Source: an uncultured Merdimonas sp. (GTDB lineage Bacteria; Bacillota; Clostridia; Lachnospirales; Lachnospiraceae). Taken from it: a stretch of DNA of 55,592 nucleotides. This document shows, piece by piece, positions 1 through 8,797 of this stretch. The translations under genes were made by a program, and so were the position numbers. Within the stretch, counting starts at the first letter, position 1, and each line of letters opens with the position of its first letter. The stretch is from positions 1-55,592 of the forward strand of contig CALWAV010000138.1 in the NCBI GenBank assembly GCA_944375745.1, given 5' to 3'. The notes below the pieces were generated by a model. It made no database searches, was not told the DNA's origin, and saw only the letters and a program-made list of their open reading frames with translations.

Positions 1-789
1 CTTCCGGGCTTCATGTCCATCTTCAATGAGAACATGGTATGTACCGCTCTTCTGATGACCCTGTTCTTCGGCATCATTCTTCTGCTTCTGGGACGTGATT
101 ACCTGACAGAGGCAGGCTTCCTGGCAGAGGGCGCAAGCTTCCTGTTCTACATCCTGACCACCTGTCTGAACTTTGCCGTATATCTGGCAATCCTGCAGCT
201 GGGTGTTCGTACCTTTGTAACTGAGCTGACCAATTCTTTCCAGGGTATCGCGAACAAGCTGCTGCCCGGTTCCATTCCGGCTGTTGACTGTGCGGTATCT
301 TACGGATTCGGTTCTCCGAATGCGGTTCCCATCGGTTTCCTTGCAGGAGCCGTAGGACAGTTCCTGGCTATCGGCGCTCTGATTCTCCTGAAGAGCCCGG
401 TACTGGTAATCGCCGGATTCGTGCCTGTTTTCTTTGACAACGCGACCATCGCGGTGTATGCTAATAACAGAGGCGGTCTGAAGGCAGCCATTATCCTTCC
501 GTTTATCTCCGGTCTGTGCCAGGTATTCGGCTCCGCGTTTATCGCAAGCTTCGTAGGCATGGCAGCTTACGGCGGATACCTTGGTATGTGGGACTGGGCA
601 GTTGTATGGCCGGTATTCACAGTTCTGATGAAGTATTTAAGCTACGCTGGGCTGGCAATCGTAATCATTGCCCTGATCGCGATTCCTCAGATTCAGTACA
701 GACTGGACAAAGAAGGCTACTTCATGATGACCGAGGATTGGGAAGCTTACAAGGAGCTTAAGGCAAAGAAAGCTGGAAAGGCTGAATAA
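1..789 (+). CDS. ulaA: PTS ascorbate-type transporter subunit IIC (5'-truncated by window)
   Basis: This is the C-terminal part (about 262 residues) of an EIIC membrane permease of the SgaT/UlaA family, which moves L-ascorbate or a related acid sugar across the membrane while it is phosphorylated. The reading frame is open from base 1, so the true start lies outside the window; the family is usually about 450-480 residues. Several hydrophobic spans are visible (around residues 15-35, 45-65, 105-150, 160-185 and 205-230). The family-like stretch GSPNAVPIGFLAGAVGQ is present, and the protein ends in a charged cytosolic tail. A IIB gene follows 40 bp downstream, and UlaE and UlaF lie further on, which supports an ascorbate-type substrate. 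A galactitol-type or other pentitol substrate is less likely. The IIA subunit is not in the window and may be encoded upstream. Confidence 0.88.
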   Translation, partial: LPGFMSIFNENMVCTALLMTLFFGIILLLLGRDYLTEAGFLAEGASFLFYILTTCLNFAVYLAILQLGVRTFVTELTNSFQGIANKLLPGSIPAVDCAVSYGFGSPNAVPIGFLAGAVGQFLAIGALILLKSPVLVIAGFVPVFFDNATIAVYANNRGGLKAAIILPFISGLCQVFGSAFIASFVGMAAYGGYLGMWDWAVVWPVFTVLMKYLSYAGLAIVIIALIAIPQIQYRLDKEGYFMMTEDWEAYKELKAKKAGKAE

Positions 790-829
790 AAAACCGTTCA
801 AATCAAATACAGTATTGGAGGAATAGAAA

Positions 830-1126
830 ATGCTGAATATTCTGGTATGCTGCGCAAACGGCGCAGGAACAAGTCTGATGATGAAGATGACAGCCGAGAA
901 GGTTATCAAGAATCTGAACATTAAGGTCGGAAAACTGCATCACTGCTCTCTGTCCGAAGGAAAGAGCGCCGCTACACAGTTCGACGTAGTGTTCTGCCCG
1001 CTGAACTTCATTTCCATGTTCAAGGATGCTGAGGCAAAGGGCGTACATGTAATCGGTCTGAAGAATGTAATGTCTCAGGCTGAGATGGAAGAAAAGCTGA
1101 AAGAATCCGGAATTCAGCTGAACTAA
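830..1126 (+). CDS. ulaB: PTS ascorbate-type transporter subunit IIB
   Basis: This 98-residue soluble EIIB protein accepts phosphate from IIA and passes it to the sugar bound at IIC. The N-terminal P-loop-like motif CCANGAGTS (residues 7-15) contains the expected phospho-cysteine, with Cys8 as the likely site because it begins the CxxGxGTS pattern. Length and fold pattern match the SgaB/UlaB/GatB-type IIB family. A GGAGG ribosome site lies about 8 bp before the ATG. The gene follows the IIC gene by 40 bp and precedes a strong terminator, so it closes the first transcription unit seen here. Confidence 0.9.
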   Translation: MLNILVCCANGAGTSLMMKMTAEKVIKNLNIKVGKLHHCSLSEGKSAATQFDVVFCPLNFISMFKDAEAKGVHVIGLKNVMSQAEMEEKLKESGIQLN

Positions 1127-1138
1127 ACAGCAGAGCGG

Positions 1139-1189
1139 GAAGGTTCTTCCTCAGGTCCGGAAGGCCTGAGGAGGAACCTTCTTCTATTT
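1139..1189 (+). terminator. Rho-independent terminator after ulaB
   Basis: A 17-bp stem (left arm 1139-1155, right arm 1165-1181) with a 9-nt loop is followed by a T-rich tail (ttctattt). It sits 12 bp after the ulaB stop and before the DeoR gene, so regulator expression is probably at least partly separate from the PTS genes. Confidence 0.85.
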
Positions 1190-1236
1190 CCCGGAAACAT
1201 CTGACTGATTTATTGCAACAGAAAGGAGCGACTGAC

Positions 1237-1995
1237 ATGAAAGCAAGCCGTTCGATTGTAAACAGCCGTCGGGAGAGAATCCTGGAGACTGTTCGCAGCG
1301 AAGGTGACGTGACAGTCAACACGCTGGCCGAACAGCTTCAGGTGTCGCCGCTGACGATTCGAAGAGATCTGCAGTATCTGCAGGAGCATCAGCTTCTGGA
1401 GCGCTTTTACGGCGGGGCCCGGACCGGGACCGGTGAGAAAGTAAAGCAGAACAGCCGGGAGCTTCGGAAGGAAAAAATAGCCCGCTACGCGGCCAGCCTT
1501 GTGGAGGACAGGGACAGTATTTTTATCAATACCAGCTCCACAGCTCTGGCCATGGTAAAATATATTACAAGCCGGAATGTCACAATCATTACGAATAACG
1601 GAAATATTGTGGACGAGGAAAATCCCTCCCAGGCAACCATCATTCTGCTGGGCGGCGAGCTGCGGTACACAAAAGGCGCCATGGTGGGCGATTTCACCAG
1701 AAATAATCTGGCGCAGGTGACAGCTAAAAAGTGCTTTATGGGCTGCAGCGGCTTAAGCCCTGACATCGGCATGACGACGGAGATGGTCAGTGAAGTGAAT
1801 CTGAATGAGATGATGTTCAAGCGCGTGACAGGATCCGCTTATATTCTGGCAGACAGCTCCAAGTTCGGAGAGAGGATCGGCAGTATCTCCTGCCCGCCGG
1901 AAAAAATAGAAAACATCATCACGGATTCGGAGGCCCCGGCGCAGCTTGTCCGGGAATTCCGGGAGCTTGGAACCTGGGTATACCAGGTAGATTAG
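1237..1995 (+). CDS. DeoR/GlpR-family transcriptional regulator
   Basis: A 252-residue sugar-metabolism repressor. The N-terminal DeoR winged helix-turn-helix is at about residues 6-57 (motifs ILETV, VNTLAEQLQVSPLTIRRDL), followed by a DeoRC sensor domain at about 75-235 with the family signature ILADSSKFG. Such proteins bind phosphorylated sugar intermediates through the C-terminal domain. The start at 1237 is chosen because AAAGGAG at 1222-1228 lies at correct spacing; the in-frame ATG at 1213 lies upstream of this site and has none of its own. The next gene starts 9 bp after the stop. The neighbours suggest it senses an ascorbate or pentulose-phosphate intermediate and controls this locus; UlaR of enterobacteria is a family analogue. 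Confidence 0.88.
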   Translation: MKASRSIVNSRRERILETVRSEGDVTVNTLAEQLQVSPLTIRRDLQYLQEHQLLERFYGGARTGTGEKVKQNSRELRKEKIARYAASLVEDRDSIFINTSSTALAMVKYITSRNVTIITNNGNIVDEENPSQATIILLGGELRYTKGAMVGDFTRNNLAQVTAKKCFMGCSGLSPDIGMTTEMVSEVNLNEMMFKRVTGSAYILADSSKFGERIGSISCPPEKIENIITDSEAPAQLVREFRELGTWVYQVD

Positions 1996-2004
1996 GAGAC
2001 AGCT

Positions 2005-3051
2005 ATGAAAGTAAACAAAATCAAGACACATGAACTGGAAAAATGTTACGCAATCAGCCCGCTGACCTATAATGGAGCGGAGCACATCCTGATTGCGGCG
2101 GAAAAAGTAAACAAATGCCTTCTGTTTGATCTGGACGGCAATCTGGAGGAAACTGTGTGGGATGAGCCCGGCGGAACCATGAGCATGGTACAGGTGCCGG
2201 GAAGCAACGGACAGTTCCTTGCCACTCATAAATTTTATTCCCCGAACGATTCCAAGGAAGCGAAGATCGTTCTGGTTACCCCGAAGGCGAAAAATGATTG
2301 GGAAGTAAAGACCCTGGTGGAGCTTCCTTTTGTACACCGCTTCGATATTCTGACCAGCGGCGGCGTCAACTACCTCATCGCCTGCGCGCTAAAATCTGAT
2401 CACGAGTACAAGGATGACTGGAGATTTCCAGGCAAGATCTGGGTCGGCGTGCTGCCGGATGATTTAAGCGGCGTGGATGAGGAGCATCAGATAGAGCTTA
2501 CCGTTCTGAAGGACGGACTCCTGAAGAACCATGGCTACTGCCGTGTGGAGGAGAACGGAAAGGTCTGGGCGGCTGTGGCTGCTGACAACGGAATCTTCAA
2601 GGTGGTTCCGCCTGCGGAAAAAGGCGGAGAGTGGAGCATCGAGACTCTGACAGAGGACGCTGCCAGCGATATGACCTTCGCTGATTTCGATGGAGACGGC
2701 GAGCTGGAGATGCTGGTGATGACTCCGTTCCACGGCGAGATCATCAAGATTTACAAGAAGGTAGACGGCGCCTATACCTGCATTAAGACCTTCGACAAGA
2801 CCTATGAGTTTGCCCATGGCATCTGGGGCGCTGAAATCTTCGGGGAAGGCGTGGCCATCATTGGACACCGCAAGGGAGAAAGAGATCTGCTTGCCTGTAC
2901 CTATGACGGAAGCGATTATGTGATGGAGGTTCTGGATCATGATGTGGGACCGGCTAACGTACGCGTATATGATAAGCCTGGCAAGGTAGGCCTTGTATCC
3001 ACAAACCGTGAGATCAATGAGATTGCCTTCTATGAAATTGAGAGTCTGTAA
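2005..3051 (+). CDS. Cytosolic beta-propeller protein in ascorbate-type operon, function unknown
   Basis: This 348-residue protein has no signal peptide or membrane span. Its sequence alternates short beta-rich segments, and the segment DFDGDGELEMLVMTP (about residues 230-245) resembles FG-GAP/VCBS calcium-binding blades, so a beta-propeller is the best structural guess. I do not recognise a named family. The gene lies 9 bp after the DeoR gene and 36 bp before ulaE, so it is very likely co-transcribed with sugar-acid catabolism genes. No UlaG-type metallo-lactonase is present in the window. A propeller lactonase or sugar-acid binding role is therefore possible but unproven (inference from position and fold only). 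Confidence 0.6.
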   Translation: MKVNKIKTHELEKCYAISPLTYNGAEHILIAAEKVNKCLLFDLDGNLEETVWDEPGGTMSMVQVPGSNGQFLATHKFYSPNDSKEAKIVLVTPKAKNDWEVKTLVELPFVHRFDILTSGGVNYLIACALKSDHEYKDDWRFPGKIWVGVLPDDLSGVDEEHQIELTVLKDGLLKNHGYCRVEENGKVWAAVAADNGIFKVVPPAEKGGEWSIETLTEDAASDMTFADFDGDGELEMLVMTPFHGEIIKIYKKVDGAYTCIKTFDKTYEFAHGIWGAEIFGEGVAIIGHRKGERDLLACTYDGSDYVMEVLDHDVGPANVRVYDKPGKVGLVSTNREINEIAFYEIESL

Positions 3052-3087
3052 GCTCTATTTTTCTGGGGCATCAGGAAAGGAAGCACA

Positions 3088-3936
3088 ATGAAAGCATATA
3101 CCATTGGATTGTATGAAAAAGCCATGCCGAACACTTTAAGCTGGAAGGAAAAGCTGGAGGCGGCAAAGGAAGCGGGCTATGACTTTGTGGAGATCAGCAT
3201 TGATGAGACGGACGCCAAGCTTGCCCGTCTGGACTGGACAAAGGAAGAACGCCTGGATCTGGTAAAGACCATGTATGAGGTGGGAATTCCGGTCCGCAGC
3301 ATGTGCCTGTCCGGCCATCGGAAATATCCCCTGGGCAGCAGCGATCCGGCCACCTGCGCCAGAGGCATGGAGATTATGGAAAAGGCGATTCAGCTGGCGG
3401 ACGACCTGGGCGTGCGCGTCATTCAGCTGGCGGGCTATGATGTCTATTATGACGAGTCCACACCAGAGACTGTGGCCCGTTTCGGAGAGAATCTGAAGAA
3501 AGCGGTTCATATGGCAGCCAGAGCAGGGGTGCTCATGGGCTTTGAGACCATGGAGACCGAATTCATGAATACCTGCGCCAAGTCTATGAAATATGTGGAC
3601 GCCATCGGTTCCACCTATCTGAATGTATATCCGGACTGCGGAAATATCAACAACGCGGCGCTGACCTACGGCACGGATGTGCTGGAGGATCTGCGGAGCT
3701 GCGCGGGCCATGTGGTGGCTATGCATCTGAAGGAAACCGTGCCCGGAAAGTTCCGTGACATGATGTTCGGAGAAGGTCAGGTAGATTTCCCGGCTATGAT
3801 CGACACAGCCTGGGAAATCGGCGTGCGCCGTTTTGTGACAGAGTTCTGGTATCTGGGCAAGGAGGATTGGAAGTCCGATCTGCACTTTGCCTGCAGCGCC
3901 ATGAGAAAGCTTCTGGATCAGAAGACAGATGATTAA
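3088..3936 (+). CDS. ulaE: L-ribulose-5-phosphate (L-xylulose-5-P) 3-epimerase
   Basis: A 282-residue TIM-barrel epimerase of the UlaE/SgbU family (xylose isomerase-like fold), which converts L-xylulose 5-phosphate to L-ribulose 5-phosphate in L-ascorbate and L-xylulose catabolism. The typical start [14 protein letters not shown] and the metal/substrate motifs GFETME, YPDCGN, HLKE and TEFW are all present. The length matches the family (about 284 residues). GGAAAGGAAG lies just before the ATG. It is followed 26 bp later by the 4-epimerase gene, the next step of the pathway. Confidence 0.93.
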   Translation: MKAYTIGLYEKAMPNTLSWKEKLEAAKEAGYDFVEISIDETDAKLARLDWTKEERLDLVKTMYEVGIPVRSMCLSGHRKYPLGSSDPATCARGMEIMEKAIQLADDLGVRVIQLAGYDVYYDESTPETVARFGENLKKAVHMAARAGVLMGFETMETEFMNTCAKSMKYVDAIGSTYLNVYPDCGNINNAALTYGTDVLEDLRSCAGHVVAMHLKETVPGKFRDMMFGEGQVDFPAMIDTAWEIGVRRFVTEFWYLGKEDWKSDLHFACSAMRKLLDQKTDD

Positions 3937-3962
3937 TAAAAACCGGAAAGGAGAACCTGGAA

Positions 3963-4658
3963 ATGTTAGAGGAACTGAAAAAGAAAGTATATGAGGCCAA
4001 TATGGAGCTTCCGAGAAGAGGACTTATCACCTATACCTGGGGAAATGTAAGCGGCATCGACCGTGAGAGCGGCCTGTTTGTAATCAAGCCCAGCGGTGTA
4101 GATTACGATCTGCTGAAGCCCGAGGATATGGTAGTAATCGATCTGAACGGAAACAAGGTAGAAGGAGATTACAATCCGTCCTCCGATACCCCCACCCATC
4201 TGGAGCTTTACAAAGCGTTTCCGAAGATCGGCGGCGTAGTACATACCCATTCTCCCTGGGCGACTTCCTGGGCACAGGCAGGACGCAGCATCCCCTGCTA
4301 CGGAACCACCCATGCAGACTATTTCTACGGCGAGATTCCCTGCGCAAGAAGCCTGACCGCAGAGGAGATCAACAGCGCTTATGAGAAGAACACAGGCCTG
4401 GTGATCGTGGAGACCTTCCAGGGCAAGGACCCGATGCATGTTCCCGGCGTGCTCTGCACAAACCATGGACCCTTCACCTGGGGCACCGACGCTGCAAACG
4501 CGGTTCACAACGCGGTAGTGCTGGAAGAGGTGGCCAAGATGGCTTACCATACCGAGATGCTCAAGCCCGGCGTGGGACCGGCTCCGCAGGTGATCCAGGA
4601 TAAGCATTTCCTGAGAAAGCATGGAGCGAATGCTTATTACGGACAGATCAAGCGATAA
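3963..4658 (+). CDS. ulaF: L-ribulose-5-phosphate 4-epimerase
   Basis: A 231-residue class II aldolase-fold epimerase (AraD/UlaF/SgbE) that interconverts L-ribulose 5-phosphate and D-xylulose 5-phosphate, delivering carbon to the pentose phosphate pathway. The zinc-site His pair HTH is at residues 94-96, preceded by the family motif [11 protein letters not shown] and followed by GTTHADYF; a third His occurs in the segment [10 protein letters not shown]. AraD, UlaF and SgbE are close paralogues, and the UlaF assignment rests on the neighbouring ulaE and ula-type PTS genes. AAAGGAG precedes the start. A very long hairpin follows the stop. Confidence 0.9.
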   Translation: MLEELKKKVYEANMELPRRGLITYTWGNVSGIDRESGLFVIKPSGVDYDLLKPEDMVVIDLNGNKVEGDYNPSSDTPTHLELYKAFPKIGGVVHTHSPWATSWAQAGRSIPCYGTTHADYFYGEIPCARSLTAEEINSAYEKNTGLVIVETFQGKDPMHVPGVLCTNHGPFTWGTDAANAVHNAVVLEEVAKMAYHTEMLKPGVGPAPQVIQDKHFLRKHGANAYYGQIKR

Positions 4659-4663
4659 AGTTT

Positions 4664-4820
4664 TTTGAAACAGACGGCGGCGGTGCTGTATCCGGTGTCC
4701 GTCCCTTTCTGAACACCTGTCTGTTTCCGGACGGACTAAAAAGCAGTCCGCCTGAACCAGACAGGCGTTCAGAAAGAGGCCGGAGCACTGGGATAACAGC
4801 ACCGCCGCCTGTTTTTCAAG
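4664..4820 (+). repeat. Very long intergenic hairpin (H1), terminator-like
   Basis: The 157-nt stretch folds back on itself almost end to end. The outer arms share GCGGCGGTGCTGT (left, about 4675-4690) and its complement (right, about 4796-4809). The middle arms share CTTTCTGAAC...CCTGTCTG, and the apex is GGACGGACT with a short A-rich loop at about 4735-4745. T5 follows the right arm, so it can terminate ulaF transcripts. A second hairpin at 7114-7279 carries the same apex in the opposite orientation. Confidence 0.8.
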
Positions 4821-4856
4821 AAGCCTTTTATATATGCCCCTGGGGGTTCTGTCATC

Positions 4857-5297
4857 TTATGGTCGTCCATTCCTGTACAATTGTCCGTCGCCGCCCATGA
4901 GGGCTGTCATTTCCTCGATGCGTTCCAGAGGGAATGGCGGCTGGGAGATGGGTTTCATGGCTATGGACATCAGCTTCATGGGATTGTCATCTGCGGCTAT
5001 CCGGTTTGAACTGAGGTGTCCGCATCTTCTGCAGCGGTGGATGATGGCCCATTCTCCGTTCTTCCGCACCCATACGCCTACCGGATCCATGATTCCGCCG
5101 CAGTCAGCGGCCCGGTCTCCAGGCTCCATATCCAGGTGCAGGCTGCTGAGGCAGTTGGGGCAGTGATTGCGGTGCTCGCTGCCGGCTCCGGCAGATACCA
5201 CGGGCCTTTCGCATACCCTGCAGGTGAAACTGTCTTTGCATCCGTGTGTTTTATAGTAGCCTTTTTCGTATAATTTTCTCTTATTTTCTCTGTTCAT
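4857..5297 (-). CDS. RNHCP domain-containing zinc-ribbon protein
   Basis: A 146-residue soluble protein. It carries the diagnostic RNHCP motif (residues 43-47) in an arrangement of CxxC pairs (C26/C29, C46/C49 and the later pair in HRCRRCG), typical of a small zinc-binding RNHCP domain. Family function is unknown; the Cys pattern suggests structural zinc and possibly nucleic-acid contact. The gene starts 24 bp after the MarR-type regulator stop on the same strand with an AGGAGAGG ribosome site, so the two are probably one operon. No catalytic motif is seen. Confidence 0.85.
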   Translation of the reverse strand: MNRENKRKLYEKGYYKTHGCKDSFTCRVCERPVVSAGAGSEHRNHCPNCLSSLHLDMEPGDRAADCGGIMDPVGVWVRKNGEWAIIHRCRRCGHLSSNRIAADDNPMKLMSIAMKPISQPPFPLERIEEMTALMGGDGQLYRNGRP

Positions 5298-5321
5298 AGC
5301 CTCTCCTTAAAGGACAGCCTG

Positions 5322-5756
5322 TCATTGAAAAATCATCTTTACATACTTCTTTAACGCGTCGCGGTATTTCTGCGTAAGCTCCAGATACTGCTTCTGTTCT
5401 TCGGCTGTCCATTCATTCCAGATTTTATTTTCCATTTCCAGTATGGGAATAATTTTTTCCGCTGAAAACTGTTTTCCGGTTTCGGTAAGGCAGACAATGG
5501 TATTTCTGCCCTGTCCCTGTTTCAGATACACAATTCCGTCCTTTTCCAGTTTCCGGATTGCGGAGTTGATAGTCTGCCGGCTGATGCCTGTCAGCCGGCT
5601 TATCTCACTTTGAAGACACCGGTCCCCTTTTTCGCAAATTACATATAGAATATTCATTACACTATCGGAAATTCCCATTTTAACCGCTGCTTCATGATAC
5701 AGGGAATTGATTTCCCCGGCTAAATGCGTATATTCTCCTGCCTGTAAGTAGTGCAT
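5322..5756 (-). CDS. MarR-family transcriptional regulator
   Basis: A 144-residue winged-helix regulator. The wHTH core spans about residues 35-105 (GISDSVMNILYVI, SEISRLTGISRQTINSAIRKLEKDGIV, then the wing with GRNTIVCLTETGK), flanked by dimerisation helices at both ends. Length and layout match MarR proteins, which respond to small ligands. The promoter immediately upstream overlaps two copies of a direct repeat, which suggests autorepression. It is co-oriented with the RNHCP gene and divergent from the VanZ-RDD gene. The ligand cannot be inferred. Confidence 0.9.
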   Translation of the reverse strand: MHYLQAGEYTHLAGEINSLYHEAAVKMGISDSVMNILYVICEKGDRCLQSEISRLTGISRQTINSAIRKLEKDGIVYLKQGQGRNTIVCLTETGKQFSAEKIIPILEMENKIWNEWTAEEQKQYLELTQKYRDALKKYVKMIFQ

Positions 5757-5773
5757 CCATTCATCTCCTTTGT

Positions 5774-5819
5774 CTGATTTCGTACATCTATATTATATCC
5801 GATTTCGGACATATGTCAA
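5774..5819 (-). promoter_or_regulatory. Consensus promoter with overlapping direct repeats upstream of marR-type gene
   Basis: Reading leftward, a perfect -35 TTGACA (5819-5814), a 16-bp spacer and a perfect -10 TATAAT (5797-5792) are present. Two 14-bp near-identical repeats (ATGTCCGAAATCGG at 5812-5799 and ATGTACGAAATCAG at 5787-5774), 25 bp apart, overlap the spacer and the start region. The first also contains the inverted repeat TCCGA-TT-TCGGA. This is a likely operator for the adjacent MarR-type protein. Confidence 0.75.
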
Positions 5820-5903
5820 GCGGAAAATCAAAGTTATTTTAAGACTGCTGTAAGGATACCTTAAGGTTTGGATGTTACAATAAAACAAAACAGGGGATAC
5901 TGA

Positions 5904-5942
5904 CAAAAAATGCTCCTGACCCGGACATGCCGGGGCAGGAGC
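5904..5942 (-). terminator. Leftward terminator-like hairpin in the VanZ-RDD leader
   Basis: GCTCCTG (5912-5918) pairs with CAGGAGC (5936-5942), with an inner CCCGG/CCGGG stem. On the minus strand it is followed by ATTTTTTG, giving a terminator geometry for leftward transcription. On the plus strand it would be a hairpin in the leader of the VanZ-RDD gene. Its role is unclear; it may block antisense transcription from reaching the marR promoter. Confidence 0.5.
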
Positions 5943-5970
5943 TGGAGGAACAAATGAGGAGTCTTGCTGT

Positions 5971-7101
5971 ATGGAAATGTATCTGGAGGTAATAAAACAG
6001 GCAGTGATTTTCTTTCCGGGAACCGCGTTTCTCTTTACGTTGCCGTATATCATCTATAATTACAGAAAGTATGGTTCGGTGCTGAGCCTGCGGATTCTGA
6101 TCGTGTATTCCTTTATTCTGTATCTGATCTGCGCTTATTTTCTGGTGATTCTGCCCCTGCCGTCCAGAGAAGAGGCAGCTGCGATGACCGGGCCGCGTGC
6201 TCAGCTGATTCCGTTTATGTTTCTGGCGGACATTGTGAAGGAGTCGGAATTTGTACCGGGGCGTCCCGGCACCTGGCTGACACTCATTAATAACAAGGCG
6301 CTGTTTCAGACAGTGTTTAACATTCTGATGACAGTACCCTTCGGCATGTATCTGCGGTACTATTTCCGCTTCAGCTTCCGCAGAACGGTGTTGTCCGCCT
6401 TTCTTCTTTCACTCTTCTTTGAACTGACCCAGCTGTCAGGGCTTTACTTTATTTATCCGCAGGGATACCGGCTTTTTGATGTGGATGATCTGATGGCAAA
6501 TACAGCAGGAGGAGCGCTGGGATACGCAGCCTTAAAGCCTCTTCTGCGGCTTCTTCCCTCCCGGCAGGAGATAGACGAGGCCAGCTTCCACAGAGGGCAG
6601 ACCGTATCACTCATACGGCGGATGATTGCGTTCTGCTGTGATTTTTTGTGTGCAGGATTCATTGCAGCTGTCCTGCCGGTGTTTCTGCGGCCATTCTGCC
6701 GGTGCCACTGGCTTCCCTGGCTCTGCTTCCTTTTGTACTTTCTCTTTACTCCAGTCCTTCTGAAAGGACAGACTTTGGGAAAACGCTTCATGCGCCTCCG
6801 TATAGTATCTGTCAGGGAAACCAGCGCGTCTTGGCGCCAGTACACAATTCGTTATATCTTATTCTGGGGAATTTTCGGATTTCTGCCGGTACTGCTTCTG
6901 AAGGCTGTGCAGTTCCTGGGAGAGCTTCCCGGCATCCAGCCCATTGTACCTGCCATTTTCTTGGCTCTGATTATGGCTGGCTATTGCTTTTTCGTACTGC
7001 TGGAAGTGGTCCGAACAGCTCTCCATAAATCCCTGTTCTATGAGAGAATATCAGGCACAAAAATTTTGAGTACAATACGGGGAGGATTTGACGGCCTTTG
7101 A
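5971..7101 (+). CDS. VanZ-like/RDD fusion membrane protein
   Basis: A 376-residue integral membrane protein. The N-terminal half (about residues 10-190) matches the VanZ-like layout: hydrophobic spans, the segment LINNKALFQTVFNILMTVPFG, and then DVDDLMANTAGGALGY, which is characteristic of VanZ-like proteins. The C-terminal half (about 200-350) resembles an RDD-family domain, with paired hydrophobic spans and the motif FTPVLLKGQTLGKRFMRLRI. VanZ relatives are linked to glycopeptide tolerance, but the general function is unknown. The start is supported by GAGGAG 9 bp upstream. It is divergent from the marR-RNHCP pair and monocistronic. The fusion arrangement is, to my knowledge, seen in other Clostridia. 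Confidence 0.82.
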   Translation: MEMYLEVIKQAVIFFPGTAFLFTLPYIIYNYRKYGSVLSLRILIVYSFILYLICAYFLVILPLPSREEAAAMTGPRAQLIPFMFLADIVKESEFVPGRPGTWLTLINNKALFQTVFNILMTVPFGMYLRYYFRFSFRRTVLSAFLLSLFFELTQLSGLYFIYPQGYRLFDVDDLMANTAGGALGYAALKPLLRLLPSRQEIDEASFHRGQTVSLIRRMIAFCCDFLCAGFIAAVLPVFLRPFCRCHWLPWLCFLLYFLFTPVLLKGQTLGKRFMRLRIVSVRETSASWRQYTIRYILFWGIFGFLPVLLLKAVQFLGELPGIQPIVPAIFLALIMAGYCFFVLLEVVRTALHKSLFYERISGTKILSTIRGGFDGL

Positions 7102-7113
7102 GAAACTGAAATT

Positions 7114-7279
7114 TTTTCAAACGACAGCTTCAGGGGGAGCCTGGATTCACGCGTACGGCCTCTTCCCGGACAGGTGTGGGATTCAGGCGGACTTACTTTT
7201 AGTCCGTCCGGAAGCACACGCCTGTCCGGGAAGGGACGAACGGCGGAATCAGGCTCCCCCTGAAGCGTCCATCTGAAAC
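7114..7279. repeat. Very long intergenic hairpin (H2), shares apex with H1
   Basis: The 166-nt near-palindrome lies between the convergent VanZ-RDD and enolase genes. Both arms carry GCTTCAGGGGGAGCCTG (left about 7127-7143, right as its complement about 7252-7266). They also carry CTTCCCGGACAGG further in, and the apex reads TTCAGGCGGACT, a short loop with TTTT, then AGTCCGTCCGGAA. The apex matches H1 (4664-4820) in reverse complement, while the outer arms are unrelated in sequence yet self-complementary. No clear T-run lies directly next to either side. Confidence 0.78.
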
Positions 7280-7285
7280 AAAATC

Positions 7286-8656
<1,371 letters not shown>

Positions 8657-8737
8657 TTATTATTGACAAAAAATATCAGAAAAATAACCCTGGCCCTGAA
8701 AATGGGGAAATGACTGCGAAAAAAGAAAATAAGAAAA

Positions 8738-8786
8738 GCGCCGGCGCGCAGAAGGACTTTCTGTGATCCTCTGCGCACGCCGGCGC
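8738..8786 (-). terminator. GC-rich terminator after the CotH operon
   Basis: A stem with outer arms GCGCCGGCG (8738-8746) and CGCCGGCGC (8778-8786) and inner pairing CGCAGA...TCTGCG is present. On the minus strand it is followed by TTTTCTTATTTTC, a good T-rich tail for the leftward cotH-type operon. The outer arm resembles that of the hairpin at 27327-27375. Confidence 0.8.
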
Positions 8787-8797
8787 CGGATATATGC

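Noticed and set aside
4664..7279. H1 and H2 hairpins as ends of a transposon containing the marR/RNHCP/VanZ genes
   Set aside because: The shared apex is inverted between them, but there is no transposase, no target duplication, and the outer arms differ completely; each hairpin is complete in itself.
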